Position numbers and translations under genes: made by a program. Below the pieces are notes generated by a model that saw only the letters and a list, made by a program, of their open reading frames with translations, was not told the DNA's origin and made no database searches. Shown here piece after piece: positions 1 to 9,111 of a stretch of 64,000 nt of DNA (the first letter of the stretch is position 1; the number at the start of each line of letters is the position of its first letter). The stretch lies in NCBI GenBank assembly GCA_016707885.1, contig JADJGU010000008.1, positions 1-64,000 of the forward strand, written 5' to 3'. Source of the DNA: Sphingomonadales bacterium (lineage in GTDB: Bacteria; Pseudomonadota; Alphaproteobacteria; Sphingomonadales; Sphingomonadaceae).

Positions 1-633
1 CTTCAGGACCAGACATGTGTCTGCACGCGATGCCAATTGTCTGCTGTGGGTGACAACCACCAAGCCGCATCCTGTCTCCCGCGCGCAGTCAAACATCAGC
101 CCGGCCACGCTTTCAGATGTGTGCATGTCCAGATTGCCGGTCGGCTCATCTGCGAAGATGAAGCGCGGGTCGGTGACGAAGGCTCTGGCCACCGCAACAC
201 GCTGTTGTTCACCTCCGCTTAATTGGTGGGGTCGATGGCGGGCACGATCTTTCAGCCCCACCTTTTCGAGCCAGATAGCGGCGATATCGAACGCATCCCG
301 GTTGCCCGTAAGCCGAAGCGGCAACGCCAGATTGCCGATGGCGTCTAATTCTGGCATCAGATGAAATTGTTGGAATATGAAGCCGGAATTTGCGCGCATC
401 GTCAGCGCGTCGACTTGCGCACCGTCGATGGTGAAAGACACATTGCCATCCGCTGGTATCTCGAGGCCCGCTGCGATTGAAAGCAGGCTGGACTTACCCG
501 CTCCTGAAGGACCTACTATGGTGAGCGTTTCATCAGCATGAATAGTGCAGGAAAGGTCCCGGAAAAGCTGGACCCTTTCGTTAGCTGTTTCAAAATGATG
601 GCTTATGCTGTTTAGTTCGATTGTATCTTGCAT
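1..633 (-). CDS. ABC transporter ATP-binding protein, LolD/YbbA type (3' end cut by window edge)
   Basis: Reading from an ATG at 633 gives 211 codons with no stop before the window edge, so the C-terminus is missing. The protein is a complete ATPase core: Walker A GPSGAGKSS (residues 41-49), Q-loop near 88-89, signature LSGGEQQR (138-145), Walker B FIFADEP (158-164) and H-switch His196. This is the layout of the small LolD/YbbA/MacB-type ATPases that work with an FtsX-like permease to move lipoproteins or other substrates from the inner membrane. The permease would lie beyond the left edge; its presence is inference. Sub-family assignment is by overall motif spacing only. Confidence 0.85.
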   Translation of the reverse strand, partial: MQDTIELNSISHHFETANERVQLFRDLSCTIHADETLTIVGPSGAGKSSLLSIAAGLEIPADGNVSFTIDGAQVDALTMRANSGFIFQQFHLMPELDAIGNLALPLRLTGNRDAFDIAAIWLEKVGLKDRARHRPHQLSGGEQQRVAVARAFVTDPRFIFADEPTGNLDMHTSESVAGLMFDCARETGCGLVVVTHSRQLASRADTCLVLK

Positions 634-818
634 GATATAGTCTTGTCGCTTTGCAGGCCCGTCTAGATGTCGAACCAATCAAGGTGGGGCGCCAACGGTC
701 ACCGGAAGGGTGACACCAATGTCCGCGAACCGATGAACGGAGATCGGCCTTACTTGAAGGGCGCGCGCCGGGATAGGAAGGCGGACGCGTTGAAAACGTC
801 CGCCAATCCATTACGGTC

Positions 819-1862
819 TTATTGCATTTTGGACAGCTTGCTTCGGGCTTCTGCTATTCCCGAAACCAGTTCTGGCCGGCTGAAATGCGGCAGTGCCAAT
901 TCCATCACTTCAACCGCATTAGTTAGCGCCTCGCGATCCGGACCTGCCGATTGCGCCCGGTAGAATCCCCACATGGCAATGAGCGGAACATCGTAGAGCG
1001 AAGGGTCGGCGTTGAATGACACGCGCGCTGCCCCCTTGTCACCACTGAGTAACTGCGAAATCAACTCTACGCTCCGTTCATCGGCCCATGGCTGACGAGG
1101 TGCGAGCGGGCGTCCCATAGCCTTGACAACAGCTTCGGCCGCATCTGCGGTCGAATAGGGGTTTTGTCCCGTGACCAATCTTCCATCGGTGACCACATGG
1201 TTGAGCATCATGGGTGCCTCACTGAACTTTGCTCCCGAACCACGCAGTCCGCTTTCTAGCAGGACAGGAAATAAAGGGGCCCAGCCCTTGCCGAAAAGTG
1301 CCTCCTCCTCGTTCGAGAATCCGGTGACGGCACGCCCTTCCAGCAGCGAGCTACCATTTTTGAGTGGTAGGTTCATCAACACGGCTGGGCCATGGCATAC
1401 AGCGCCAATAACGCCGCCTTCTTCGTAAGTTCTCGCCAGCATCGTCTTCAGGTCGGCGCTAACTGGTAAATCGAACATGGCACCTTTACCGCCAATGATG
1501 AAGATCGCCGAATATTTCTTGTCACGGAGATTGGCGATTGATTGTGTGCTGGTCAGTTTCGCTACAGCATTGGAATCGCTAAGGAAACGGGCGTTATAGG
1601 GCTTGTTGCGATTGAACTTTTCGGCCACAACGGCCCCGCCTGTTGGACTGGCTATATCTACCTGAAGACCATTGTCCGAGAACACAGCATAAGCCTGTGA
1701 CAACTCGTCCATTTCGAAACCAGGGCGTGTCTTACCATCATCTGCTCCGTAGCCGCTCACGACGAGGAGGACGCGATCGCTGGCGCTTGCTTCCGCATTT
1801 GCGGGCGCTGCAATCAGCAAAGCAAGCGTGCACGACAGCATCGTTGTTATCCGGAACTGCAT
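819..1862 (-). CDS. secreted DJ-1/PfpI (class I glutamine amidotransferase-like) family protein
   Basis: 347 aa. Residues 1-23 look like a Sec signal peptide (hydrophobic core, ANA cleavage site), so the product is probably periplasmic. The first two thirds is a DJ-1/PfpI domain with the nucleophile elbow GAVCHGPA (Cys156, His157) and an upstream acidic residue in GFEMDEL (Glu50), the triad seen in Hsp31-like glyoxalase/chaperone members. A C-terminal extension of about 90 residues follows. It is transcribed divergently from the two-component system at 1991, with 128 bp between. Substrate is not predictable; members of the family act as glyoxalases, deglycases or stress chaperones. Confidence 0.8.
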   Translation of the reverse strand: MQFRITTMLSCTLALLIAAPANAEASASDRVLLVVSGYGADDGKTRPGFEMDELSQAYAVFSDNGLQVDIASPTGGAVVAEKFNRNKPYNARFLSDSNAVAKLTSTQSIANLRDKKYSAIFIIGGKGAMFDLPVSADLKTMLARTYEEGGVIGAVCHGPAVLMNLPLKNGSSLLEGRAVTGFSNEEEALFGKGWAPLFPVLLESGLRGSGAKFSEAPMMLNHVVTDGRLVTGQNPYSTADAAEAVVKAMGRPLAPRQPWADERSVELISQLLSGDKGAARVSFNADPSLYDVPLIAMWGFYRAQSAGPDREALTNAVEVMELALPHFSRPELVSGIAEARSKLSKMQ

Positions 1863-1934
1863 CTTCTAACCTTTCCAATGTTTGACAATGCTGGCGTCCT
1901 TCACACAGGAGGTGTCATATGAATGTAAAACGCA

Positions 1935-1952
1935 TTTTGACGTTCTTTTGAC
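1935..1952. promoter_or_regulatory. phased direct repeat, candidate response-regulator site
   Basis: The heptamer TTTTGAC occurs at 1935-1941 and again at 1946-1952, 11 bp apart. One helical turn between half-sites is typical of OmpR-family binding sites. It lies between the DJ-1 gene and the response regulator gene and so could serve both directions. This is inference from spacing only. Confidence 0.3.
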
Positions 1953-1990
1953 AACGAGCGCGCCAGTTTGCGGCAGCAACAGCCGGGAAA

Positions 1991-2683
1991 GTGCATTTGA
2001 GCGACAGCTTTGACATATTATTGGTGGAAGATAATTCGGATCTCGCCAGCAATATTATCGACTATCTGGAGGCACTAGGGCACCGACTGCACTACGCCGC
2101 GGACGGCGAAGCTGGACTGCGGGAAGCGTTGGTCAGCCAAGTTGATGTCATACTGCTCGATCTTGCCCTGCCAAACCGCGACGGATTGAGCGTCTGTGCC
2201 GAAATACGTCGTCGCGCAGACCGTCGGATACCCATCTTAATGTTAACCGCGCGCGATACGCTGGATGACAAGCTCGCGGGTTTTGCCAATGGTGCCGACG
2301 ATTATCTGGTCAAACCATTTTCGCTGGCGGAACTTGCAGCACGGGTAACGGCGCTAGCCCGGCGAACGCATTTGGGGCAACCACATCTTGTTTCGATTGG
2401 TCCCTTGGCCATAGACCGGCAAGCTCGAGCCGCGACGCGAGATGGAAAACCGCTTCGTTTGACGCCTCTTCTCTGGGATTTGCTGCTGCTGCTGGCTGAA
2501 GCCTGGCCCAATCCCGTTAGCCGCGACGAAGTGACACGGCGGCTATGGGGTGATGAGCCACCGTCATCCGATTCGCTACGGGCGCATATCCATCTGTTGC
2601 GCCAAGTCGTCGACAAGCCATTTGATATTCCCATTATTGAAACAGTGCACAGCATCGGGTTTCGTTTGAAGGTGCAGATATGA
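1991..2683 (+). CDS. OmpR-family response regulator
   Basis: 230 aa from a GTG start. The N-terminal receiver domain (about 7-120) has the acidic pair Glu13-Asp14, phosphoacceptor Asp57 in ILLDLALP, Thr86 and Lys108. The C-terminal half is a winged-helix DNA-binding domain ending in the usual ETVHSIGFRL segment. A TTG two codons downstream is an alternative start; the GGGAAA just before the GTG is only a weak ribosome site. The gene overlaps the following histidine kinase by 4 bp (ATGA), so the two are translated together. The regulated genes are unknown; the divergent DJ-1 gene is a candidate. Confidence 0.9.
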   Translation: MHLSDSFDILLVEDNSDLASNIIDYLEALGHRLHYAADGEAGLREALVSQVDVILLDLALPNRDGLSVCAEIRRRADRRIPILMLTARDTLDDKLAGFANGADDYLVKPFSLAELAARVTALARRTHLGQPHLVSIGPLAIDRQARAATRDGKPLRLTPLLWDLLLLLAEAWPNPVSRDEVTRRLWGDEPPSSDSLRAHIHLLRQVVDKPFDIPIIETVHSIGFRLKVQI

Positions 2684-3960
2684 CGCTGGGACGGTATAGC
2701 TTGCGTGGTCGGATCGTTGTCACGATCATCGGCAGCGTGATTGCAACCAGCCTGATCTTTGGCCTCGCCGCCTTTACCATAGCGTATTCGATGGAAGATC
2801 GCTTGTTCCAGCGCGCGTTGGCGGAAGAAGTGGCGCACCAGAAAACCAGCTGGCAGCGCACCGGTGCACTGGCTGCCCCAAAAAGCACCAATTCAGCAGT
2901 ATATCGGGGCGGCCAGCTACTTCCTCCCGACATTCGGAGGGAATTGGCGGAAAATCCGCGGCAGACCGAATTTTTCGGTCGCCAAGGTCGCCATTATCAT
3001 ATCCAGCGCTTCAATCTGAATGAAGGTCGGCCGGACATCGGGCCTGCACCCGCAGTCGCCGTAATCGAAGTTAGCCGGGACTTGCTCGTTCGTCCCTATA
3101 GGGATTCGATCATCAGGCTGCTGGTCGGGATGAGCCTGTGTATTGCGATACTTATGGCGCTGTTTGGGTGGTGGCTCGCCTATCGAGCAATGAAGCCGCT
3201 GAGTGATCTAGCGCGCGACGTTTCCAACGCAGAATCCACTGTACCGATTATTGATCCAACGAACTATCCGGCCAATGAAATTGGAACGCTAGCGGAAACT
3301 CTTGAACAAGCCTTTGCGCGCATTCGCGGATTTGTTGACAGGGAGCGTATTTTTACCCGCGACGTCAGTCACGAATTGCGAACGCCGCTCGCTGTCATTC
3401 GCGGCGCAGCGGAAGTCATTGCGCTCAATCTCGATCTGCCTCCCGACTTCGCAGAACCTCTTCGCCGTATCGAAACGGCAACCACGGACATGACTCTTGC
3501 TCTCGATCAGTTGCTCGCTTTGGCGCGTGAGAGCGATGGCGTTGCCAAAGAAATGGCGTTGCTGCGGCCGATGATCGACAAGGCCATTGATTGGGCCAAA
3601 GTGCGTTATCCCAAAAGTGCGATGGCGGTCTCCACCAAAATCGACGATCGCATTGCAGTCTTGGTCCATCCTACTTCTTTGCAACTTGTGCTAAACAATC
3701 TGATTGGAAATTGTTTCCAGCATGTAGGAACCGGACAGCTGATGGTCGATTTTGAAAATGGCTGCCTGTCCATTTCCGATGACGGCCCCGGCTTTGAAAC
3801 TGATGACGACCCTTTCACAGCATTTACCAAGGGCGAAAACAGCAGCGGCAGCGGCCTAGGTCTCGACATTTCCCGACGCCTTTGTGCCGCCGCGGCGATT
3901 AGCCTGTCCGTTGGCGAAGCCAAAAATGGTCAAGGGGCGCACTTTCGCATCACTTTTTGA
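2680..3960 (+). CDS. sensor histidine kinase
   Basis: 426 aa. Two membrane segments (about 12-34 and 143-166) enclose a periplasmic sensor region of about 105 residues with no domain I recognise. A HAMP-like linker follows, then the dimerisation helix with phospho-accepting His231 in DVSHELRTPL. The catalytic domain has an N-box (NNLIGNCFQH) and glycine boxes DDGPGFE and GSGLGLDI. Partner of the response regulator it overlaps by 4 bp. Confidence 0.9.
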   Translation: MTLGRYSLRGRIVVTIIGSVIATSLIFGLAAFTIAYSMEDRLFQRALAEEVAHQKTSWQRTGALAAPKSTNSAVYRGGQLLPPDIRRELAENPRQTEFFGRQGRHYHIQRFNLNEGRPDIGPAPAVAVIEVSRDLLVRPYRDSIIRLLVGMSLCIAILMALFGWWLAYRAMKPLSDLARDVSNAESTVPIIDPTNYPANEIGTLAETLEQAFARIRGFVDRERIFTRDVSHELRTPLAVIRGAAEVIALNLDLPPDFAEPLRRIETATTDMTLALDQLLALARESDGVAKEMALLRPMIDKAIDWAKVRYPKSAMAVSTKIDDRIAVLVHPTSLQLVLNNLIGNCFQHVGTGQLMVDFENGCLSISDDGPGFETDDDPFTAFTKGENSSGSGLGLDISRRLCAAAAISLSVGEAKNGQGAHFRITF

Positions 3961-4022
3961 ACACGAGCGGGCCTCTTCGATCAATATGAATGGGCGGTGG
4001 AGGGCTGCTTCGCTTCAACAGT

Positions 4023-4057
4023 AAAAAGGCCCCCGCATCGCTGCGAGGGCCTCTTTT
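4023..4057 (-). terminator. Rho-independent terminator of the TonB receptor gene
   Basis: Read on the minus strand, AGGCCC pairs with GGGCCT, followed inward by a U-G wobble and a CGC/GCG pair, closing a short loop (stem 4027-4052). A run of five T follows at 4027-4023. It lies 43 bp past the stop codon of the receptor gene. A four-T run on the other side means it may also stop transcripts coming from the histidine kinase. Confidence 0.75.
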
Positions 4058-4099
4058 GGTTCAACGGAACCGGTAGGCCGGTTCGCTGCCGTATGGATA

Positions 4100-6721
4100 T
4101 CAGAACTTCACGCCCAGTTTCACGCCGTAGAAGCGCGGGGGGGCAGGGTATACAGCGAAGCTGCTGCCCTGCTCCGGGATCGGGAAGGCGGTGATGTTGT
4201 AATAGGTGTTGAAGAGGTTTTCGACATAGCCTTCAACGCTATATTTGCCATCGCCGAAGTTGACGCCTGCCCGCAGGTTGACGATGCCGAAGCCGTCATT
4301 CCCTGTGAAGCTGCGCGCGAGTGGGTCATTCAAGGGGAATGCGTCGCTTTGCTGACGGAAGTCAGCGTGGACCAAACCGTTGACACCATCGCTGATTTGC
4401 GGCGTCCAAGTCACAGCACCGGTAAAGGTGTGTTTTGGCTGGTTCGACGCCTGACGGCCATTGTCGCTGCCGGCAAGCGGGTCGGTTACCTTGGCATCAA
4501 CATATGTATAGCCAAGGTTGAAGGCCAGATCCGGATGCGGACGAATGATGCTTTCAAGTTCAACGCCCTTCGACACCAGCTTGTCATAGTTCAGCACGAC
4601 GAAGCTGTTTCCGAGGAACCGGTTGGACTGGTAGCCTTTGAAGTTCGAATGGAACAGCGACGCATTGAACTGGAACTGACGCGAGAAGTTGGTTTTGATA
4701 CCTACTTCATAGCTGTCCACGGTTTCGTTGCCGAATTCGAGGTCGGTCAACTGCGCGCCATCGCCGCCCAGAAGAACAGAGTCGAAGCTGCCACGATCCA
4801 GATTGTAACCGCCTGACTTGTAACCGCGATCGTAACCGCCGTAGATCAACACGTCTTCATTCACCTTGAACGACAGTTTCGCGGTGCCGGTGAATTCCGT
4901 CTCTTTACGGCTATCCGAACTGATACCGTTGAACTCACTGTTCACAGTCGGGTTGCAACCAAGAAGCAGAACTGCCGGTGCAATCGCGCCAAGGCCGGCA
5001 GGGTTGGTCGATAGCTCGCTCAACCACTGCTGACCATTTGCCGAGCGGAAGAACGAGCAAGTCGGCACAACCGAGTTCAAGTTGGCATCAATGTCTTTGG
5101 TTTCGCGGTTGTAGCGCAGCCCCAAAGTCAGCGAGAGGTTGTCGGTAAAGTTGATGATGTTGTGCGTGAACAGCGCAATCGCATCGGTCTTCACACGATA
5201 GTTATCTGCAACCTGGCCAGAGCCAGCGGGCGATCCCGGGATTGGGTTGGAGAACAGCGCTAAAGTAGCAGCATTCCCCAAAGCCTGGCCGAGAAGCACA
5301 GGGTCGGTCGCCAGCATCGCTTGCCCAAGATGCGGTACGCTCGGTCCAAGGGTGCCGAACACCTGCACACCGCCTGGCACTGCAGAGCTAGTCAGCCCAC
5401 GGATAATCGTATCGACATATTGATTGGCCTGCGTACCAAAGCGGACTGTGTCCGACAGGGTCAGCTTCTCATTAAGATAGAAGCCGCCAACCAACCAGTC
5501 GACACTGTCATTGAACGCTGTACCCTGCAGGCGGATTTCCTGCGAAAAATCCTTTATGCTGGTGCGATAATTGTCGCGATAGGCACGGTCCACGCCGCTG
5601 AAATCGATGTCCTGGTTCCGTCGAGCATCCCAGTCGCGATAAGCCGTAATTGATGTTAGCGTTGCAGCGCCGAAGTCCCAGTTGAGTTCGCCGGAAACAC
5701 CCCACTCGTTGACTTTTTCAGAAAGGTCGCGGCCCGGGCTGACAGCCATTTGGCGGCTGCCGCGCGTATATGCAGGCGTACCAACGCGACCGACAGCGCC
5801 GCCAAGTGCGGGTGTTGCAGCGATTGGGTTGAGCGCAGAAGTTGCAATTCGCGCGATGATATTGTCAGTCGATGTAAGCGGCACCGAAAATCCGCTTTGT
5901 GTATTGACTGCGCCACAGCAGACTTCGTCGGTTTTGGCATAGTCGGCAATCAGACGGAAACTGACATCTTCGTTTTCAAACAGCGCCTGGCTGCGTACAA
6001 AGTAACGATCAAGATTGTTGATACCGTTACCGCTGTTGACGTCGGTAATGTAACCATCACGTTTGTGATAACCGCCGTCGAGACGCAGCGCGAGTTGCTC
6101 CGTCACCGGGCCTGTTACGCCGGCCTTGAACTCGATTTCGTCGTAATTACCGTAGCTTGCCTCGACATAGCCGCCGATTTCGAATTTGGGCTTCTGTGTT
6201 GAGATGCTAAGCGCACCGGCCGAGGTGTTGCGACCGAACAACGTGCCCTGCGGACCGCGAAGAACTTCGACGCGTTCGATCGGCGGCAATTCAGCAAGTG
6301 CCACACCTGCGCGCGAACGGAACACGCCGTCGATAAACACGCCAACGGCGGGTTCAAAGCCGGGGTTGTCGCCCGCAGTGCCGATACCGCGAATGGTCAG
6401 GACAGCGCCGGTAGCCGACGACTGGCCTGTGGTCGTCTTCAGAGAAGGGGCAAGCTGCTGGATGCCACGGATATCGACGATACCGGCATTGGCAAGCTGC
6501 TCACCAGCGACAACACTGACTGCAAGGGGAACGTCCTGCGCGGCCTGGTCTCGGCGCGTTGCAGTCACGATAATTTCATCAAAAGCGACGTCTTCTTCGG
6601 CCGCTGCGTCGGTTGCTTCGACGGTTTCATCCTGTGCCTGGGCGGCAGAGGCGAGCCCGATTGAGGCGACGCTAATGGTCGACAGCAGTGCGGCACGCAC
6701 TGCAGTATGTGTAAACTTCAT
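4100..6721 (-). CDS. TonB-dependent outer-membrane receptor
   Basis: 873 aa. Signal peptide 1-29 (cleavage after AQA). A TonB box FDEIIVTATR sits at 47-56, then a plug domain (IRGIGT, RVEVLRGPQGTLFGRN), then a long beta-barrel ending in Phe (KLGVKF), as expected for BamA recognition. This is the large receptor class abundant in sphingomonads, used for carbohydrates, flavonoids, iron or vitamin complexes; the substrate cannot be read from sequence. A ribosome site GGAGAG precedes the ATG. The neighbouring hydrolase and LacI regulator are divergent, and the LacI gene suggests, but does not prove, a carbon-source role. Confidence 0.88.
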   Translation of the reverse strand: MKFTHTAVRAALLSTISVASIGLASAAQAQDETVEATDAAAEEDVAFDEIIVTATRRDQAAQDVPLAVSVVAGEQLANAGIVDIRGIQQLAPSLKTTTGQSSATGAVLTIRGIGTAGDNPGFEPAVGVFIDGVFRSRAGVALAELPPIERVEVLRGPQGTLFGRNTSAGALSISTQKPKFEIGGYVEASYGNYDEIEFKAGVTGPVTEQLALRLDGGYHKRDGYITDVNSGNGINNLDRYFVRSQALFENEDVSFRLIADYAKTDEVCCGAVNTQSGFSVPLTSTDNIIARIATSALNPIAATPALGGAVGRVGTPAYTRGSRQMAVSPGRDLSEKVNEWGVSGELNWDFGAATLTSITAYRDWDARRNQDIDFSGVDRAYRDNYRTSIKDFSQEIRLQGTAFNDSVDWLVGGFYLNEKLTLSDTVRFGTQANQYVDTIIRGLTSSAVPGGVQVFGTLGPSVPHLGQAMLATDPVLLGQALGNAATLALFSNPIPGSPAGSGQVADNYRVKTDAIALFTHNIINFTDNLSLTLGLRYNRETKDIDANLNSVVPTCSFFRSANGQQWLSELSTNPAGLGAIAPAVLLLGCNPTVNSEFNGISSDSRKETEFTGTAKLSFKVNEDVLIYGGYDRGYKSGGYNLDRGSFDSVLLGGDGAQLTDLEFGNETVDSYEVGIKTNFSRQFQFNASLFHSNFKGYQSNRFLGNSFVVLNYDKLVSKGVELESIIRPHPDLAFNLGYTYVDAKVTDPLAGSDNGRQASNQPKHTFTGAVTWTPQISDGVNGLVHADFRQQSDAFPLNDPLARSFTGNDGFGIVNLRAGVNFGDGKYSVEGYVENLFNTYYNITAFPIPEQGSSFAVYPAPPRFYGVKLGVKF

Positions 6722-6784
6722 AATTTAACTCTCCACTTGATCATCACAAATGTGCCGGAAATCGGCGAACTTCCTTGGGAGTGG

Positions 6785-6800
6785 GGATGGTGAACCATCC
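6785..6800. promoter_or_regulatory. 16-bp inverted repeat in the receptor/hydrolase divergent region
   Basis: GGATGG and CCATCC are separated by TGAA, about 65 bp upstream of the receptor start in the 260-bp divergent region. It could be an operator or a leader hairpin. No regulator can be assigned. Confidence 0.25.
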
Positions 6801-6981
6801 TTGTTTTATCTTTTATATGGTGCATTCTGCACTGGTTGCGGCTGTAACCAGTCCATTCACGGCCCGCAATCTGCTTAGATGTGCTAACGTAAAATCTTTG
6901 ATAAACGCGGCAAAATTGCCACAATTTGTAACAATCCGTCGCGGAAACGGTGTTTGAATTTACTTTGAGGGGGGGGGCTGA

Positions 6982-8058
6982 ATGCGAAAATCTGCAAAAT
7001 GGCTTTTGGTGTTGCTTGGGATCGCTGCAATTGGTGCAGCCGGGATAGGGCATTTTCAGCAAAAGATTGGGCTTTCGCTCTTCGAGCGGGCCGTAAATAA
7101 TAGGGTGGGTCGAGACGTTACGGCGTCATTGCCCGACGGCTTGCATGTCGGGTTGTGCGGAACTGGCTCACCTTTGCCTAACGCCGACCGGGCAGGGGCC
7201 TGTACCGTCATTATTGCCGGTAAAAGGATATTTGTTGTCGATGCAGGCGAAGGCGGCGCGCGTAATATTTCTTTGATGGGAATACCCAATGGCAAGATTG
7301 CAGGTCTTTTTCTAACGCATTTCCATTCGGATCATATGGATGGGCTGGGGCCGATGATGCTGCTGCGCTGGACGGGTAGCTCGGCCAAGTCGCCCTTACC
7401 GGTATATGGACCGACGGGCGTGGACGCCGTTATAGGTGGTTTCAATGCAGCCTATGCGCAGGACAACAGCTATCGCGTTGCACATCATGGGGAGGATATC
7501 GTCCCGCCTTCAGGTGCAGGAGCAACTGCATTTCCGTTTGCTTTGGTTGGCAATAGTGCTGTTGTAATGAATGAGGGCGGACTGACTGTGACCGCCTTCA
7601 AGGTAGATCATGATCCCGTTTCACCTGCAGTCGGCTATCGTTTTGATTATAAGGGACGGTCAGTGGTAGTCAGCGGCGATACCGCCAAATCAGTGGTGCT
7701 CGAGCGTGTTGCCAAAGGCGCAGACCTACTCTTGCACGAAGCACTGCAACCCAGGCTGGTGACCAAGATGACCGCAGCGCTCGAAAAAAAGGGATTGGGC
7801 AACACGGCAAAAATCACCACAGATATTCTCGACTATCACGCTTCGCCCGAAGAAGCTGCGGACAGTGCCCGCAAAGCGGGTGTCGGCCAACTTGTGTTCA
7901 CCCATATCGTTCCACCTTTTCCGTCGCGTTTCTTCAATCCGGCCTTTGTGGGCGATGCCCCCAAGCGCTTTAAAGGCGAGATTTTGGTTGGCGAAGACGG
8001 TATGTTGTTCAGCTTACCCGCCGGTTCCAAAACGATCGACCGACAAGAGTTGATGTAA
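6982..8058 (+). CDS. metallo-beta-lactamase-fold hydrolase (RNase Z/arylsulfatase-like)
   Basis: 358 aa. An N-terminal hydrophobic segment (about 6-24) suggests a membrane-anchored or secreted enzyme. The metal site THFHSDHMDG (His113, His115, Asp117, His118) is intact, with later ligands in VVVSGDTAKS and FTHIVPP. This pattern fits the RNase Z / AtsA-like branch of metallo-beta-lactamase-fold hydrolases. An exported location argues against tRNA processing and for a small ester, lactone or sulfate-ester substrate. The ATG is preceded by a G-rich ribosome site containing a run of nine G (6969-6977). The LacI gene follows 43 bp later on the same strand. Confidence 0.82.
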   Translation: MRKSAKWLLVLLGIAAIGAAGIGHFQQKIGLSLFERAVNNRVGRDVTASLPDGLHVGLCGTGSPLPNADRAGACTVIIAGKRIFVVDAGEGGARNISLMGIPNGKIAGLFLTHFHSDHMDGLGPMMLLRWTGSSAKSPLPVYGPTGVDAVIGGFNAAYAQDNSYRVAHHGEDIVPPSGAGATAFPFALVGNSAVVMNEGGLTVTAFKVDHDPVSPAVGYRFDYKGRSVVVSGDTAKSVVLERVAKGADLLLHEALQPRLVTKMTAALEKKGLGNTAKITTDILDYHASPEEAADSARKAGVGQLVFTHIVPPFPSRFFNPAFVGDAPKRFKGEILVGEDGMLFSLPAGSKTIDRQELM

Positions 8059-8101
8059 TCGAACGACTGCGTGTATTAGGCGAGCAGACGGGGAGAGTTT
8101 G

Positions 8102-9109
8102 ATGGCAATTCGGGTTACGGCATTTGACGTCGCACAGCGCGCGGGCGTAACCCAGCCAACCGTATCGCGTGCTCTGAATGGTAGCCCCAAGGTCAGCGAT
8201 GAAACCCGCGCCAAGGTGCTGCAGGCCGCGCAGGAACTCGGCTATGTCATAAACCAGAATGCCACGCGGTTGCGCCGTGGCGAGACGATGACATTGGCGG
8301 TGGTTCTGATCGGCCGGGCAGGGGAAAGTGCCACCGAGACCAACCCTTTCTACTTTTCTTTGCTGGGCAGCGTTGCAGCTGCAGCTGCAGCCAAGGGTTA
8401 CAATCTGCTGGTTTCCTTTCAGGACAGTTCTGGCAATTTCTTCGGCCAATATGACGATGCCCGTCAGGCCGACGGGATGATCGTCATCGGTACGACGCAA
8501 AATCCAGAGGCCTGGGCCTATTTCCGTGGCCTTGACCATACGGACAAGGCTTGGGTTTGCTGGGGCGCGCCCGATGATGATTTGCGCTGGGTACGCAGTG
8601 AGAACGAAGGTGGAGGGCAGATCGCCGCGCGCTATTTGCTCGAATCCGGGCGCAAACATCCGGTTTTCATCGGCGCTCGCGCTTCCCAACAACGCCAGTT
8701 TGGCGAACGCTATGACGGATTTGCCGAAGCGTTGCGCACTGCGGGGCTATCAGCGCCCGCGATCGAGGTTGACGAAAGCCTGTCGCGTGAGGAGCAGGGG
8801 ATCGAAGCCGTTCGGACTTTGCTCCAGTCCGGCCAGCCTTTCGACGGCATATTTGCAGCCTGTGATCTGACCGCGCTGGGCGTGTTGCGGGCGCTTACCG
8901 AAAGCGGGATATCGGTTCCTGAACGGGTGTCGGTCATCGGTTTTGACGGGATCCGGGCCGGCAATTATTCGTCACCGCCGCTGACGACGATAGAGCCTGA
9001 TTTCGAGCAGGCCGGCGACCTGCTGGTCCAGAATGTGTTGAACCGCATATCAGGCGAGCCCCTGACCCACCGCCGCGTGCCGGTGCAACTGGTGCGGCGC
9101 GGGAGTTAG
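8102..9109 (+). CDS. LacI-family transcriptional regulator
   Basis: 335 aa. The N-terminal LacI helix-turn-helix is clear (FDVAQRAGVTQPTVSRALNG, then the hinge-region segment ending GYVINQNA), followed by a periplasmic-binding-protein-like effector domain. The ATG is preceded by GGGAGAG. A TTG one codon upstream would be too close to that site. It probably responds to a sugar or related metabolite and controls adjacent transport or hydrolysis genes (inference). It converges with dapB, stop codons 2 bp apart. Confidence 0.9.
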   Translation: MAIRVTAFDVAQRAGVTQPTVSRALNGSPKVSDETRAKVLQAAQELGYVINQNATRLRRGETMTLAVVLIGRAGESATETNPFYFSLLGSVAAAAAAKGYNLLVSFQDSSGNFFGQYDDARQADGMIVIGTTQNPEAWAYFRGLDHTDKAWVCWGAPDDDLRWVRSENEGGGQIAARYLLESGRKHPVFIGARASQQRQFGERYDGFAEALRTAGLSAPAIEVDESLSREEQGIEAVRTLLQSGQPFDGIFAACDLTALGVLRALTESGISVPERVSVIGFDGIRAGNYSSPPLTTIEPDFEQAGDLLVQNVLNRISGEPLTHRRVPVQLVRRGS

Positions 9110-9111
9110 GC

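Noticed and set aside
4349..4816. 155-codon plus-strand frame inside the TonB receptor gene
   Set aside because: Antisense shadow of a receptor whose frame, signal peptide, TonB box and C-terminal Phe are all intact.
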